DNA of 64,000 bases. Source: Clostridium ganghwense (GTDB taxonomy: Bacteria; Bacillota; Clostridia; Clostridiales; Clostridiaceae). This document shows, piece after piece, positions 9,928 through 18,996 of this stretch. Under the pieces are notes generated by a model that saw only the letters and a list, made by a program, of their open reading frames with translations, was not told the origin of the DNA and did no database searches. Each line of letters starts with the position of its first letter. The first letter of the stretch is position 1. The translations under genes and the position numbers were made by a program. The stretch spans positions 558,001 to 622,000 of the forward strand of contig NZ_JAPQES010000001.1 in assembly GCF_026735165.1 (NCBI RefSeq), in the 5' to 3' direction.

Positions 9928-11211
9928 TTAAAATCCATTCATTTGATTCATCATTTGCATTTGATTCATTTGATCTTGCTGCATCTGCATTTGTTGCTGC
10001 TGATTCATTTGCTCTGTCTGCATTTGCTGCTGCATCTGATTCATTTGATCTATAGCCTCTTGCTGCATAGTATCTGAAGGATTAAACCCTGACCCTTGTA
10101 CATATCCTCCCATATCAAAAGGTGTTACACTTTTTATAGCTTCCTCCGTTGCCCATCTATTAAACTGCTCAACCATTTCGTGCTGGATTTGTTGATTATT
10201 GTTTTGTATAAAGTTTTGGAAATCTGATTTTTGATTATTATTTAAACTATTCATAAATTGTACTTGAACTTCATTTGACAATTTATTAAAGTAGTTTCTA
10301 AAATCCTGTGATAAAACTACTGAAGAATTTTTAGACTTACTATTATTTTTTTCTTTATCACTTTTTCCCTCTTTTGAATGTTTCTCATATACAACCATAC
10401 TCTTACCTTGTTGTTTAGCTGAAACAGGTAATCCATTTTTAAGCACTAACAAATTAGTTAATGTTATCTCTTCAATTTCTCCTTCTGCATTTTCAAAAAC
10501 AACCCATTTAGTTTCTTCTGATTTTGCTTTTACCTTTCCATTGTTAGGTGCTTTGTATATTCCCTTATCTGTTTTTAATACGAATTCACTTTCTTGACCA
10601 GCCCAACCTAGTCCAACTTCAATGTTAGAATTATTTTTAGCTTTCATTAAAATATTTAATCCTTTAGCAGTTTTCACACATTTTTGCGGATACATATAAA
10701 AAATATTTTTATTAGTTTCTGGATCATCAAAAATATAACTATCTACAATTCCATCATATAGAGCTTTCCATTCACCATATACATTTTTATAGAATAAATA
10801 ATCATCTGCTGTTTTTTCTTGCCCATTTGAATCATACTTAATTAATATCTTAACTTCTGCTATTCCATTCTTTAATATTACTGCATTAGAAATTACAGCA
10901 TCTTTAAATTTAACATTTTCTTTGTAGAAAAATTCTTTAGCTGCATTTGAGTAATTATCTAATGTAACCTCTGCCATTTTTAAAGAAGTTTCATCAAAAT
11001 ACTTAAAAGCTTTTTCAAAATCTTGATTCATATAATATTTCACTTGTTCAATGGCTAACTTTTTAGCTGATTCGATATCAAGTGTTTTGGTACTTTGCTC
11101 TACTTTTTGATTCTTAGATGTATCTAAAGATGTTTTATTTTTTGAACACCCCATTAAAGAACTTGCAATTAATGCTGCTGCAACTATTTTTATTATTAAT
11201 TTTCTATTCAT
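9928..11211 (-). CDS. Lipoprotein with DUF-like stalk and MGGYVQG C-terminal domain
   Basis: A 427-residue predicted lipoprotein. The signal peptide ends in LMGC (residues 19-22). A mixed alpha/beta region follows (40-260), including a DUF4878/NTF2-like segment where charged strands surround YYMNQDFEKAFKYFDE. A Ser/Lys-rich linker (about 270-300) leads to an 85-residue domain shared with the upstream gene product: SLNNNQ repeats, then SVTPFDMGGYVQGSGFNPSD. The last 45 residues are almost only Gln, Met and Asn. Outer face of the membrane is inferred from the lipobox. Co-transcribed with 11257-11670 (45-bp gap). I do not recognise the shared domain. Confidence 0.75.
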   Translation of the reverse strand: MNRKLIIKIVAAALIASSLMGCSKNKTSLDTSKNQKVEQSTKTLDIESAKKLAIEQVKYYMNQDFEKAFKYFDETSLKMAEVTLDNYSNAAKEFFYKENVKFKDAVISNAVILKNGIAEVKILIKYDSNGQEKTADDYLFYKNVYGEWKALYDGIVDSYIFDDPETNKNIFYMYPQKCVKTAKGLNILMKAKNNSNIEVGLGWAGQESEFVLKTDKGIYKAPNNGKVKAKSEETKWVVFENAEGEIEEITLTNLLVLKNGLPVSAKQQGKSMVVYEKHSKEGKSDKEKNNSKSKNSSVVLSQDFRNYFNKLSNEVQVQFMNSLNNNQKSDFQNFIQNNNQQIQHEMVEQFNRWATEEAIKSVTPFDMGGYVQGSGFNPSDTMQQEAIDQMNQMQQQMQTEQMNQQQQMQMQQDQMNQMQMMNQMNGF

Positions 11212-11256
11212 TACTTAATCTCCTCTCAGTTATATATGTTTTATTTAATCTCTTAC

Positions 11257-11670
11257 CTAAAATCCACCAAAATTATTCATATCATTAAAATTGTTCATAT
11301 CATTCATCATTTGATGCTCATGAGCCATTGTATCTGAAGGATTAAACCCTGGCCCTTGTACATATCCTCCCATATCAAAAGGAGTTACACTTTTTATACT
11401 CTCCTGCATAGCCCATTCATTGAATTGTTGAATCATGTCTTGCTGAAGGTACTCATCATTGTGCTGCATAGCTTGGTGAAATTGCATTCTTTGATTATTA
11501 TTTAAACTATTCATAAACTGCATCTGATCATTATTTGATAAACTATTATAGTACTGCTTAAAGTTACTTGTTGAATTAAATCTTGTTTTTAAATTTAAGA
11601 TTCCAATTATAGGTGTTGATATAAATTTATATACACAATAACACATAAAGATTAAAACAATAATTTCCAT
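11257..11670 (-). CDS. Small membrane-anchored protein with MGGYVQG C-terminal domain
   Basis: A 137-residue protein. Residues 1-22 form one hydrophobic segment (probable signal anchor). The rest closely repeats the C-terminal domain of the lipoprotein encoded downstream: FMNSLNNNQ, a helical Gln/Asn-rich stretch, then SVTPFDMGGYVQGPGFNPSD and an Asn/Met tail ending NNFGGF. AGGAGG precedes the ATG. It is the first gene of the pair. The conserved motif in two adjacent, otherwise unrelated proteins suggests they share a binding partner or co-assemble. Function unknown. Confidence 0.75.
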   Translation of the reverse strand: MEIIVLIFMCYCVYKFISTPIIGILNLKTRFNSTSNFKQYYNSLSNNDQMQFMNSLNNNQRMQFHQAMQHNDEYLQQDMIQQFNEWAMQESIKSVTPFDMGGYVQGPGFNPSDTMAHEHQMMNDMNNFNDMNNFGGF

Positions 11671-11837
11671 ATTTATTCCTCCATTTATACTCTAAAAATT
11701 TAAATTATTAATTTATTTTTTTACTTAATCTTGATTACATATTTATAATATCATGGTGTTTGGACATTTTTTTTCACTGTCTTTTATTATTTTATATTTT
11801 AGGAAAATTTTCATTTTTAAAAATTAGCGAATAAGCT

Positions 11838-11882
11838 AAAAAGCGCTCTACTTACTGTAATGTAAGTAAAGCACTTTTTTTA
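11838..11882 (-). terminator. Terminator after the GH65 gene (possibly bidirectional)
   Basis: On the minus strand, AAGTGCTTTACTTAC pairs with GTAAGTAGAGCGCTT using two G-U wobbles, followed by TTTTT. The wobbles favour the minus-strand RNA; the plus strand also ends in seven T. Confidence 0.8.
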
Positions 11883-11903
11883 TATTAAGGGGGATTAAAT
11901 GAA

Positions 11904-14153
11904 CTAATTTAATTTTTCTTCAATAGAATAACTTCTATCTTTATTTATTGTAATCTTATATCTTTTGCTTTTCCAAGTAATAGAGAATTGAAGCTTGTCC
12001 CAATGTTTTGGAAGCTTTGGTTGTACTTTTAAAGTATCTTCTAATACCGAACTCTTAACTCCTGCAAAACCATGAACGATTAACTGCCATAATCCACCTG
12101 AGTTAGCTATGTGTATTCCTTCTGCAGCTCCATCTGTCTCTAAAGAAAGATCTACATTAGCAGCTTTATTAAAGAATCTTACAGCCTCATCTTCCTTACC
12201 AAGCCAAGCAGCTATAGTTGCATGAGTAGCTGGTGATAGAGAAGAATCATGTGTAGTTATAGGTTCATAATACTCATATGCATTCTTTATTTCTTCATTA
12301 GTGAATTCTTGTGGGAATAACATCATTAAAGCTAATACATCAGCTTGTTTTATACATTTAGAGCGGTACATCTTATCTTGAGATATAAACTGTACAAAAT
12401 ATCTATTTCGGTCTGTCCATATTTCATCAAGGTCTATATCTGCAAAGCTTTCAAAATCCTCTGATTGAAGTACTAGCTTTCTTTCCTTATTATATGGAAT
12501 TGTTAATTTACTGCTGATTTCTCTGAATAACTCTAATTCTTCATCTATTAAATTTAGCTTATTTCTAATTTTATTAAAGTTTTTTCTATCCATCGCACTC
12601 AGAACATTAATAAATTCTACTGTTTTATTCAAATTAAACTTTACCATTCTATTTGTATATGCACTGTTCTTTGTGAACGGTGTATATTCATCTGGTCCCA
12701 TAACACCTAATAAGTCATATCCACCATTCTTATTTTTATCTACTCTTGTTACCCAATAGCGGCTTGACTCTACCATCATTTCAACTCCATAATTAACCAT
12801 AAATTCATAATCATTTGTTGCTGAATAATAGTGCCATAGAGCAAATATTATATCTGCTGTTATATGAACTTCATTGTCTGCAAATTGCCATAATGGACAT
12901 TCCTCATCTCCTTTAATAGATGACTCCCAAGGGTATCGTGCTCCCTTATATCCATATCTCTTAGCATTTTCTTTTGCTCCTTCTAAAGTATTATATCTAA
13001 ACTTAATTAAGTTTCTAGCAGCTTTTGGGTTTGTATATATATAAAATGGAAGCATATAAATTTCAGTATCCCAGAAATATCGTCCATAATATCCTTCTCC
13101 AGCATATCCTTTAGCACAAATTGCTACTCTTGGATCATCTTCTATACAACTTCTTATAAGATGATATATAGAAAATCTTACAGCAAGCTGTGATTTGTCG
13201 TCTCCTTCTATAAGGATATCACTATCCTCCCATCTTTCTTCCCATATTTTAGCATGTCTTTCATAAATATTTTCAGCACTTTCTTTTTCTACTTTATAAA
13301 TTACATTTAGTGCTCTATCTAACGGACTTACATTGCCTACCTCTAAATCTCTATCAGTAGTAATCGCTGTATATTTTCTTATTACAAATTTGTTACCTTC
13401 TTCAACAGCTTTTCTTGAAGTATACAGTATATGATTCTCTCTTTTTTCGATATTCCATTCAAAACCCTTATCACATTTTATATAAGATGCTTCACAAATC
13501 TTGTTTTGATTATCTGTAACAACTTCTAATCCAATATATCTATTTTCAATATTTAAACATTTTAAGTCACGAAAATGATTGTAACCATTTGTTTTAACAT
13601 TTCCATCGATTCCTGCCTCAATATATACTTCTCCTGAGCCTTTTACTATTTTAATATTGATTTCTTGAGAAGATAAATTTTTGATATTTCTATCTAAAAA
13701 TCTTCTGTACTCCATTTTTACTTGTGCACCGCTTAGAGTATTCCAAGTGAATTCTCTATTTAATGTTCCATCTCTAAAATCTAACCATCTTTTATAGTCA
13801 TCTATACTACACTTTTCCATATCCAGGCATTCATTATCAAACCAAACCTTAAATTCCAAAAACCATGGAAGATTAATTATCTCTTCATTTAAATGAGGAT
13901 GATTTCCTGTAATTCCAGGAACATAAGTTCCACACTTAAATTTTGTTTCTTTAGCTCCTTGAACTGTTACAAATCCAGCCTTATTCATGTATTCTTCATC
14001 TTTACTATTATCACTTGCTCCTTCTTCAAAAACCCCTCTAGTAGAAACATAGCCATTTCCTTGAGCAAACATTCCTTCATATTTTCTATTATTTCTTACA
14101 TTATAATTATCCTCAATTAAACACCATAGTGAATTCATATCATTTTGTCTCAT
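11904..14153 (-). CDS. Glycoside hydrolase family 65 disaccharide phosphorylase
   Basis: A 749-residue cytoplasmic phosphorylase that splits an alpha-linked glucobiose with phosphate to beta-glucose 1-phosphate and glucose. An N-terminal super-sandwich domain (about 1-270) leads to the (alpha/alpha)6 barrel. FWDTEIYMLPF lies near residue 360. The catalytic acid is the Glu of MGPDEYTPFTKNSAYTN near 485, and THDSSLSPATH near 635 belongs to the phosphate site. Family members act on maltose, trehalose, kojibiose, nigerose or related sugars, and sequence by eye cannot choose among them. It is the last gene of an importer operon (permease stop 30 bp away), so the substrate is probably the imported sugar. 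No phosphoglucomutase gene lies nearby. Confidence 0.92.
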   Translation of the reverse strand: MRQNDMNSLWCLIEDNYNVRNNRKYEGMFAQGNGYVSTRGVFEEGASDNSKDEEYMNKAGFVTVQGAKETKFKCGTYVPGITGNHPHLNEEIINLPWFLEFKVWFDNECLDMEKCSIDDYKRWLDFRDGTLNREFTWNTLSGAQVKMEYRRFLDRNIKNLSSQEINIKIVKGSGEVYIEAGIDGNVKTNGYNHFRDLKCLNIENRYIGLEVVTDNQNKICEASYIKCDKGFEWNIEKRENHILYTSRKAVEEGNKFVIRKYTAITTDRDLEVGNVSPLDRALNVIYKVEKESAENIYERHAKIWEERWEDSDILIEGDDKSQLAVRFSIYHLIRSCIEDDPRVAICAKGYAGEGYYGRYFWDTEIYMLPFYIYTNPKAARNLIKFRYNTLEGAKENAKRYGYKGARYPWESSIKGDEECPLWQFADNEVHITADIIFALWHYYSATNDYEFMVNYGVEMMVESSRYWVTRVDKNKNGGYDLLGVMGPDEYTPFTKNSAYTNRMVKFNLNKTVEFINVLSAMDRKNFNKIRNKLNLIDEELELFREISSKLTIPYNKERKLVLQSEDFESFADIDLDEIWTDRNRYFVQFISQDKMYRSKCIKQADVLALMMLFPQEFTNEEIKNAYEYYEPITTHDSSLSPATHATIAAWLGKEDEAVRFFNKAANVDLSLETDGAAEGIHIANSGGLWQLIVHGFAGVKSSVLEDTLKVQPKLPKHWDKLQFSITWKSKRYKITINKDRSYSIEEKLN

Positions 14154-14183
14154 TCTTATTAATCTCCCTTCTTTATATTACTC

Positions 14184-14999
14184 CTATCCTTTTACCCCAC
14201 TTGAAGCAATTCCTTCAACAAAATATTTTTGGAATACAATAAATACTATTACTATTGGAATTGTCATTAAAACTATACCTGTCATAGTAACGTTAGGCCA
14301 TTCAAAATACTTATTCTTCAATGTATTTAATCCTACAGTAAGTACAAACTTAGACTTATCATTCGTTAAAATAACTGGCCACATAAATGAGTTCCATGTT
14401 CCTGTAAAGCTGAATATTACTTGTGTTGCCATAGCTGTCTTTGCCATTGGAAGTATAATTTTAAAGAAAGTTCCAAAAGGTCCTAATCCATCTATTTTGG
14501 CTGCTTCAATAAGTTCATCTGGAATAGTTAAAAAGAACTGACGCATTAAAAATACTAAAAATCCTTGGAATAAGAATGGAATGATCAAACCGTTGAAGGA
14601 ATTTAGCCAACCAAGTTTAACAATCATACCATATATAGGAATTAGACATAATTGATATGGAACCATCATTGTTCCAATTATTATAAAGAATATAATATTT
14701 TTACCTTTGAACTTTAACTTTGCAAGTGCATATCCTGCTAAAGTATTGAATACTAAGTTACCAGCTAAGATACCCAATGTCATAATAATTGAGTTTTTAT
14801 ACCATAAAAGCACATCTGAGTTTAAGAAAATATCTTTGTAGTTTTCTAGTGTTAACCTACTCAAAGGAACTATTTTATCTATATCTGACTTTGTAAGCAG
14901 TGATGTATACAAAGCATATCCAAAAGGTACGATAAAAAATAGTGAAATAAATAAAAGGATTGAGTAAGTTAATACTTTGTTTCTCTTATTTTCATTCAT
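14184..14999 (-). CDS. Carbohydrate ABC transporter permease, MalG type
   Basis: A 271-residue integral membrane protein with six predicted spans. The EAA loop that contacts the ATPase reads ELIEAAKIDGLGPFGTFFKIILP near residues 165-187. The C terminus ends VEGIASSGVKG, a typical CUT1-family MalG tail. Its start lies 3 bp after the stop of the MalF-type gene. It forms the channel with that permease. Confidence 0.94.
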   Translation of the reverse strand: MNENKRNKVLTYSILLFISLFFIVPFGYALYTSLLTKSDIDKIVPLSRLTLENYKDIFLNSDVLLWYKNSIIMTLGILAGNLVFNTLAGYALAKLKFKGKNIIFFIIIGTMMVPYQLCLIPIYGMIVKLGWLNSFNGLIIPFLFQGFLVFLMRQFFLTIPDELIEAAKIDGLGPFGTFFKIILPMAKTAMATQVIFSFTGTWNSFMWPVILTNDKSKFVLTVGLNTLKNKYFEWPNVTMTGIVLMTIPIVIVFIVFQKYFVEGIASSGVKG

Positions 15000-15002
15000 A
15001 CC

Positions 15003-15920
15003 TTATACCTCCTCTTTCTTTTCAAATACTAACTTTTGAATAATTGTAAATGTTATTATAATTAAGAATATAATAAAGGCTGCTGCACTACCATATCCTG
15101 CTTTATTGTATATAAAGGCTTGTTGATAGAAATATATTATCATGCCAGTTGTAGCTCCAGCAGGCCCTCCTGGATTACTTCCTCTAGCTATCGCATAAGG
15201 CTGATCAAAAATTTGCATTGTATATATGATTCCAGAAGTTACTACTAAGAAAGTAGTAGGTTTAAGCATAGGCACTGTAACATACCAAAATCTTTGAAAC
15301 ACATTTGCTCCATCAACTCTTGCTGCTTCATAAATCTCATTAGGTATACTCTGAAGTCCTGATAGATAAACTACCACATAAAACCCTACATAAGTCCATA
15401 CACATAAAATTATTAAAAATGGTAATGCCAAATTTACATCTGCATACCAAGATACATCCTTCATTCCAAAGAATGTCATTATACGTGTTGCAATACCTTT
15501 CTTTTCAACAAACAAATACATAAATACTGTAGTAACTGCTATTGTAGAAGTTATATAAGGTAAATAGTACAGTGTTCTATAAACTCCTCTAAACTTTTTA
15601 ATACTGTTTAATAATGTAGCAATTACAAGTGCCAATATAGTCTGCACTGGTACTGCGATAAAGGTAAGTAAAAATGATACTTTAAGAGAATTTAAGAAAT
15701 CCTTATTATGAAGAAGTTTTACATAATTATCAAATCCTACAAATTTAGCTCTATCTGGATTTAAGAAATTGATATCATGTAAACTATATATAAATGAGCG
15801 AACTACTGGGTAATAAAACCATACAGCCATCAATAATAATATGGGTATAACAAATAAATATCCTGCAAGAGACTCTGAACGCTTATAAGTCCAAAATTTC
15901 CTCTTATTTTTATCTTTCAA
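15003..15920 (-). CDS. Carbohydrate ABC transporter permease, MalF type
   Basis: A 305-residue permease with six spans. The EAA motif reads EIYEAARVDGANVFQRFWYVTVP near residues 195-217. It partners the MalG-type permease encoded next to it. The binding-protein gene lies 58 bp upstream on the same strand. No ATPase (MalK/MsmX) gene is present in this window, so the transporter must borrow a shared one, as CUT1 importers of Firmicutes often do. Confidence 0.94.
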   Translation of the reverse strand: MKDKNKRKFWTYKRSESLAGYLFVIPILLLMAVWFYYPVVRSFIYSLHDINFLNPDRAKFVGFDNYVKLLHNKDFLNSLKVSFLLTFIAVPVQTILALVIATLLNSIKKFRGVYRTLYYLPYITSTIAVTTVFMYLFVEKKGIATRIMTFFGMKDVSWYADVNLALPFLIILCVWTYVGFYVVVYLSGLQSIPNEIYEAARVDGANVFQRFWYVTVPMLKPTTFLVVTSGIIYTMQIFDQPYAIARGSNPGGPAGATTGMIIYFYQQAFIYNKAGYGSAAAFIIFLIIITFTIIQKLVFEKKEEV

Positions 15921-15978
15921 ATTATTTTCCCTCCCTAATTAATTGGGAGATAATATAATTATCCCCCAACTTCATCAA

Positions 15979-17232
15979 CTATTTTGTTCCAAATTTTTCT
16001 TGTAACTCATCAAGTAATTGTTTTACTGTCTTGCTGCCTGGCTTATAGATTATTTCTTCAACACCTTTTACAAGTTCTGCATTGAAGTTCTTTGTATCCT
16101 CTGGATAAGCAAATGGCATACCTACTTTTTCCATATGCTCAAATACAGGTTTTAATTGTGGATTATCATCTAAATATTTTGGTAAAATCTTAGCTGCTGA
16201 TGGAGCATCTCCTACAGTTTTATAAAGATCTACAGAAGATTCGTCTCTTAAAGCATATTTTATAAATTTCATTGCTTCTTCTTTGTGTTCACTTTGTTCT
16301 AGTATTGCAAATCCACCTGAATATGCAGTTTGTGAATCTACTGTTCCCTTAGGAATTGGTAGTGGCATAAATTCTAAGTTAGGATTTGTTTCCTTGCAGT
16401 ATCCCATATACCAAGGACCACCTGTAGACATTGCTGCTTTTTCTTTAGCAAAAACTTCTCCGTCCCAAGACGCACCTAATTGTTTAGGAGTAACAGCTAC
16501 TTTATGTTTTGTAAATAGATCAACAAAGAATTGAACACCTTTAACGTTTTCAGGTGAGTTAATAGTTTTACCAAAATTCCAATCTCCACCAAAAGCATGT
16601 ACATATTGTGTTATGTGGAACTCATGAATATTTGCGCAAACACCATAAACTCCATCTTTAGTAAGTTTCTTTGCATCTTGTAAAAATTCATCCATTGTTT
16701 TTGGATATTCTTTTATTCCTGCATTTTCAAACATTTTCTTATTTACAGATAACATTGATGTACCCGCTCTTCCTGGTATACCGTAAAGCTTTTCTTCATA
16801 TGTCCAACCTTTGTATAGAGATGGACTTACTATATTTTTGTCAAATCCAACTTTTCCTATAAGGTCATCAAGTGGTGCAAGTGTACCATTGGCGATATAT
16901 TCAAGATTGCCTTCATCGCTGAAAATGATTACATCTGGCGCATTATGAGCTGCTATAGCTGTTGGAATTGCTGTTAAGAATTCTTCACTAGTTGGATATT
17001 GCTGCAATTTAACTTTTATGTTTGGATACTCTTTTTCTATACCTTTTGCTGTAAACTCATAATGTTTTTGTTCAGCAGAGTTTGCCCAATAAGCAACTTT
17101 AATTTCTACAGGTTCATTAGTTTTTTTCTTTGCCTCTGATTTGGCATTATTTTTAGCTCCACAGCCAACTAAGCTGCCAACCATCATAGTAGACATTACT
17201 AAAGCTGTTAAAAGCTTAAGTGATTTTTTCAT
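15979..17232 (-). CDS. Sugar-binding lipoprotein of an ABC transporter
   Basis: A 417-residue extracellular solute-binding protein, family 1. The signal peptide ends SLVGC near residues 20-24, giving lipid anchoring after a Lys/Glu linker. The mature part has the usual two-lobed pattern, with YWANSAEQKHYEFTAKGI near the start and LPIPKG and YSGGFAILEQSEHKEEAMKF in the second half. It delivers the sugar to the two permeases encoded after it. The YesN gene upstream ends in a terminator at 17349-17373, so this gene probably has its own promoter in 17233-17345, likely activated by YesN. Confidence 0.93.
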   Translation of the reverse strand: MKKSLKLLTALVMSTMMVGSLVGCGAKNNAKSEAKKKTNEPVEIKVAYWANSAEQKHYEFTAKGIEKEYPNIKVKLQQYPTSEEFLTAIPTAIAAHNAPDVIIFSDEGNLEYIANGTLAPLDDLIGKVGFDKNIVSPSLYKGWTYEEKLYGIPGRAGTSMLSVNKKMFENAGIKEYPKTMDEFLQDAKKLTKDGVYGVCANIHEFHITQYVHAFGGDWNFGKTINSPENVKGVQFFVDLFTKHKVAVTPKQLGASWDGEVFAKEKAAMSTGGPWYMGYCKETNPNLEFMPLPIPKGTVDSQTAYSGGFAILEQSEHKEEAMKFIKYALRDESSVDLYKTVGDAPSAAKILPKYLDDNPQLKPVFEHMEKVGMPFAYPEDTKNFNAELVKGVEEIIYKPGSKTVKQLLDELQEKFGTK

Positions 17233-17348
17233 ACTTTTTCCCCCTATTCATACTAGTTTTTTTCAACTTCTAAGATTATTATAATGTTTAGAAAATTAAC
17301 ATTAAATTAATTATTTTTACATTCTCTTAAAATATTTTTACATGCATA

Positions 17349-17373
17349 ATAAAAAAGCCCTATAAGGACTTTT
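17349..17373 (-). terminator. Intrinsic terminator after the YesN-type regulator
   Basis: On the minus strand, AAGTCC pairs with GGGCTT (one wobble) around a TTATA loop and is followed by TTTTTTATT. It separates the sensor genes from the transporter genes. Confidence 0.75.
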
Positions 17374-17375
17374 CG

Positions 17376-18995
17376 TTATAAATTATCTTTAACTTCACTA
17401 GGTGATTTACCTGTAATTTTCTTGAAAGTTGTATTAAAATATTCAACACTTTGATATCCAACAAGTTCTGCAATTTCATAATTTTTTAGTTCAGTATTAT
17501 TAAGGTATTTAATTGCCTTTTTAATTCTGCACTTATTAATATACTGCATTAATGGCATTCCAACTTCTTCCTTAAATCTTCTACTTAGATAACTTTTATT
17601 TAGTCCAATCTCCTCTGCAATATTAGTCAAAGATAAATCTTTATCATAATTTGAATTTATATACTCTACTGCCTTTTTGATTTTATTATTTTTTATATTA
17701 AAATTATTTTTTATATTTGTATATTCCTTTAACTTATCAATGACTTCAAAGAAAATTTTGTTTATGTCTATTATATTTTCTCCTTCAAGTATCTCTTCTA
17801 TAGAAATAAAATTACCTTCTATGCAAGGATTTTCATACTGCAGTTGATTAAATTTTGCTCTCAATAAATAATATATATTTTTAAATAAATCTCTTGTTTT
17901 ATTTTCTTCATAAAACTTCCTATCTTTAAGTTCCTTTAAAAACTCAGTTAAGTGATTTTTAATCTCCTCTAACTTTTCCTCATTAATTAGTTGTCTTATC
18001 TTACCTAAAACATTTAAAAAATTAGGTTCATCTTTAACAGTTTTTAAATTTAAATCATTAAAATATATAATATTTCCATGCCCTAAAAAGAATTTAAGCT
18101 TATTTGCCTCTAATGACTCACTAAAACACTCTTGCACCTCCATAAAATTATTATGCAGATTACTTATCCCTATAGTTGCTTCAATATTAAGAAATTGTTT
18201 TAGAGCATCCTTTATATTATTAGACACCAAATTGTTATATCTATTAATATCATGCCTACTTCTAATCTTAGAGTAGGACTTCATAATCACATATAAATTC
18301 TCAATATATACTAAAAACTCAATTTCTTCTTCATCTCTAAATACTTCTTTCATAATATTTTTAAAAGCTAAACTTAATATGTGAGTATTATTATTTTTAT
18401 ATCTTGCTTTTACTTCTTTATACCTATCTATAGTTACAACAAAAAAATTCATATTTATATCTTTTATCTTAACATCTAATTCTGATATTTTCTCTCCAAT
18501 TTCCTCCTTTTTTTTATAGCTACCATATGTTAATTCCTTTAAAAATAGCTCCTTTAAATTAGATTTATTTTTTTCCACTTCAGTTCTTAAATTGTTATAT
18601 TCTTTTCTTTTTTTCTTCTCATCTTCTAATTTTTTCTTAGCATTCATAAGAGCAGTTATAACAGAATCCTGTGAAATACTTGGTTTGTGAATATAATCTA
18701 AAGCACCTAACTTCATAGCTTCTCTTACATACTCAAAATCATTATAACTGCTTAATACTATAACTTTTGAAATCTCATCTTTACCTTCTAATATCTTTAA
18801 AACTTCAATTCCATTAAGATTTGGCATAGTTATATCTAAAAATACAATATCAGGCTTCAAATCCTCTATCATCTGCCGAGCTTCTTGTCCATCTTCTGCT
18901 TCGCCAACAATTTCAATACCATATTCATTCCAATGAATTAAAGACTTAAAACTAACTCTGAAAAAAGCTTCATCATCTACAATCAAAACTCTCAT
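17376..18995 (-). CDS. YesN-type response regulator with AraC output domain
   Basis: A 539-residue response regulator. The receiver domain (1-120) has the acidic pair DDE near 7-9, the phospho-acceptor Asp in DIVFLDITMPN and the conserved Lys in YIHKPS. A long helical/GGDEF-like degenerate middle region follows. The C-terminal pair of AraC helix-turn-helices (about 440-535) includes AEEIGLNKSYLSRRFKEEVG and VGYQSVEYFNTTFKKITGKS. The start at 18995 is preferred because AAGGAG lies 10 nt upstream; the sensor gene stops 1 bp away. Expected to activate the adjacent sugar importer genes. Confidence 0.92.
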   Translation of the reverse strand: MRVLIVDDEAFFRVSFKSLIHWNEYGIEIVGEAEDGQEARQMIEDLKPDIVFLDITMPNLNGIEVLKILEGKDEISKVIVLSSYNDFEYVREAMKLGALDYIHKPSISQDSVITALMNAKKKLEDEKKKRKEYNNLRTEVEKNKSNLKELFLKELTYGSYKKKEEIGEKISELDVKIKDINMNFFVVTIDRYKEVKARYKNNNTHILSLAFKNIMKEVFRDEEEIEFLVYIENLYVIMKSYSKIRSRHDINRYNNLVSNNIKDALKQFLNIEATIGISNLHNNFMEVQECFSESLEANKLKFFLGHGNIIYFNDLNLKTVKDEPNFLNVLGKIRQLINEEKLEEIKNHLTEFLKELKDRKFYEENKTRDLFKNIYYLLRAKFNQLQYENPCIEGNFISIEEILEGENIIDINKIFFEVIDKLKEYTNIKNNFNIKNNKIKKAVEYINSNYDKDLSLTNIAEEIGLNKSYLSRRFKEEVGMPLMQYINKCRIKKAIKYLNNTELKNYEIAELVGYQSVEYFNTTFKKITGKSPSEVKDNL

Positions 18996-18996
18996 T

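Noticed and set aside
9768-9938. Longer N terminus of the second WYL regulator
   Set aside because: It would run through the lipoprotein gene's terminator and overlap its stop codon; the ATG at 9767 has a good ribosome site.
9867-10055. Plus-strand Ser/Ala/Phe-rich frame opposite the lipoprotein tail
   Set aside because: It is the complement of the Gln/Met-rich low-complexity coding sequence and has no ribosome site.
11904-17232. Naming the importer as a maltose system (malEFG/malP)
   Set aside because: Family membership does not fix the sugar; GH65 enzymes differ in linkage specificity through loops I cannot judge by eye.
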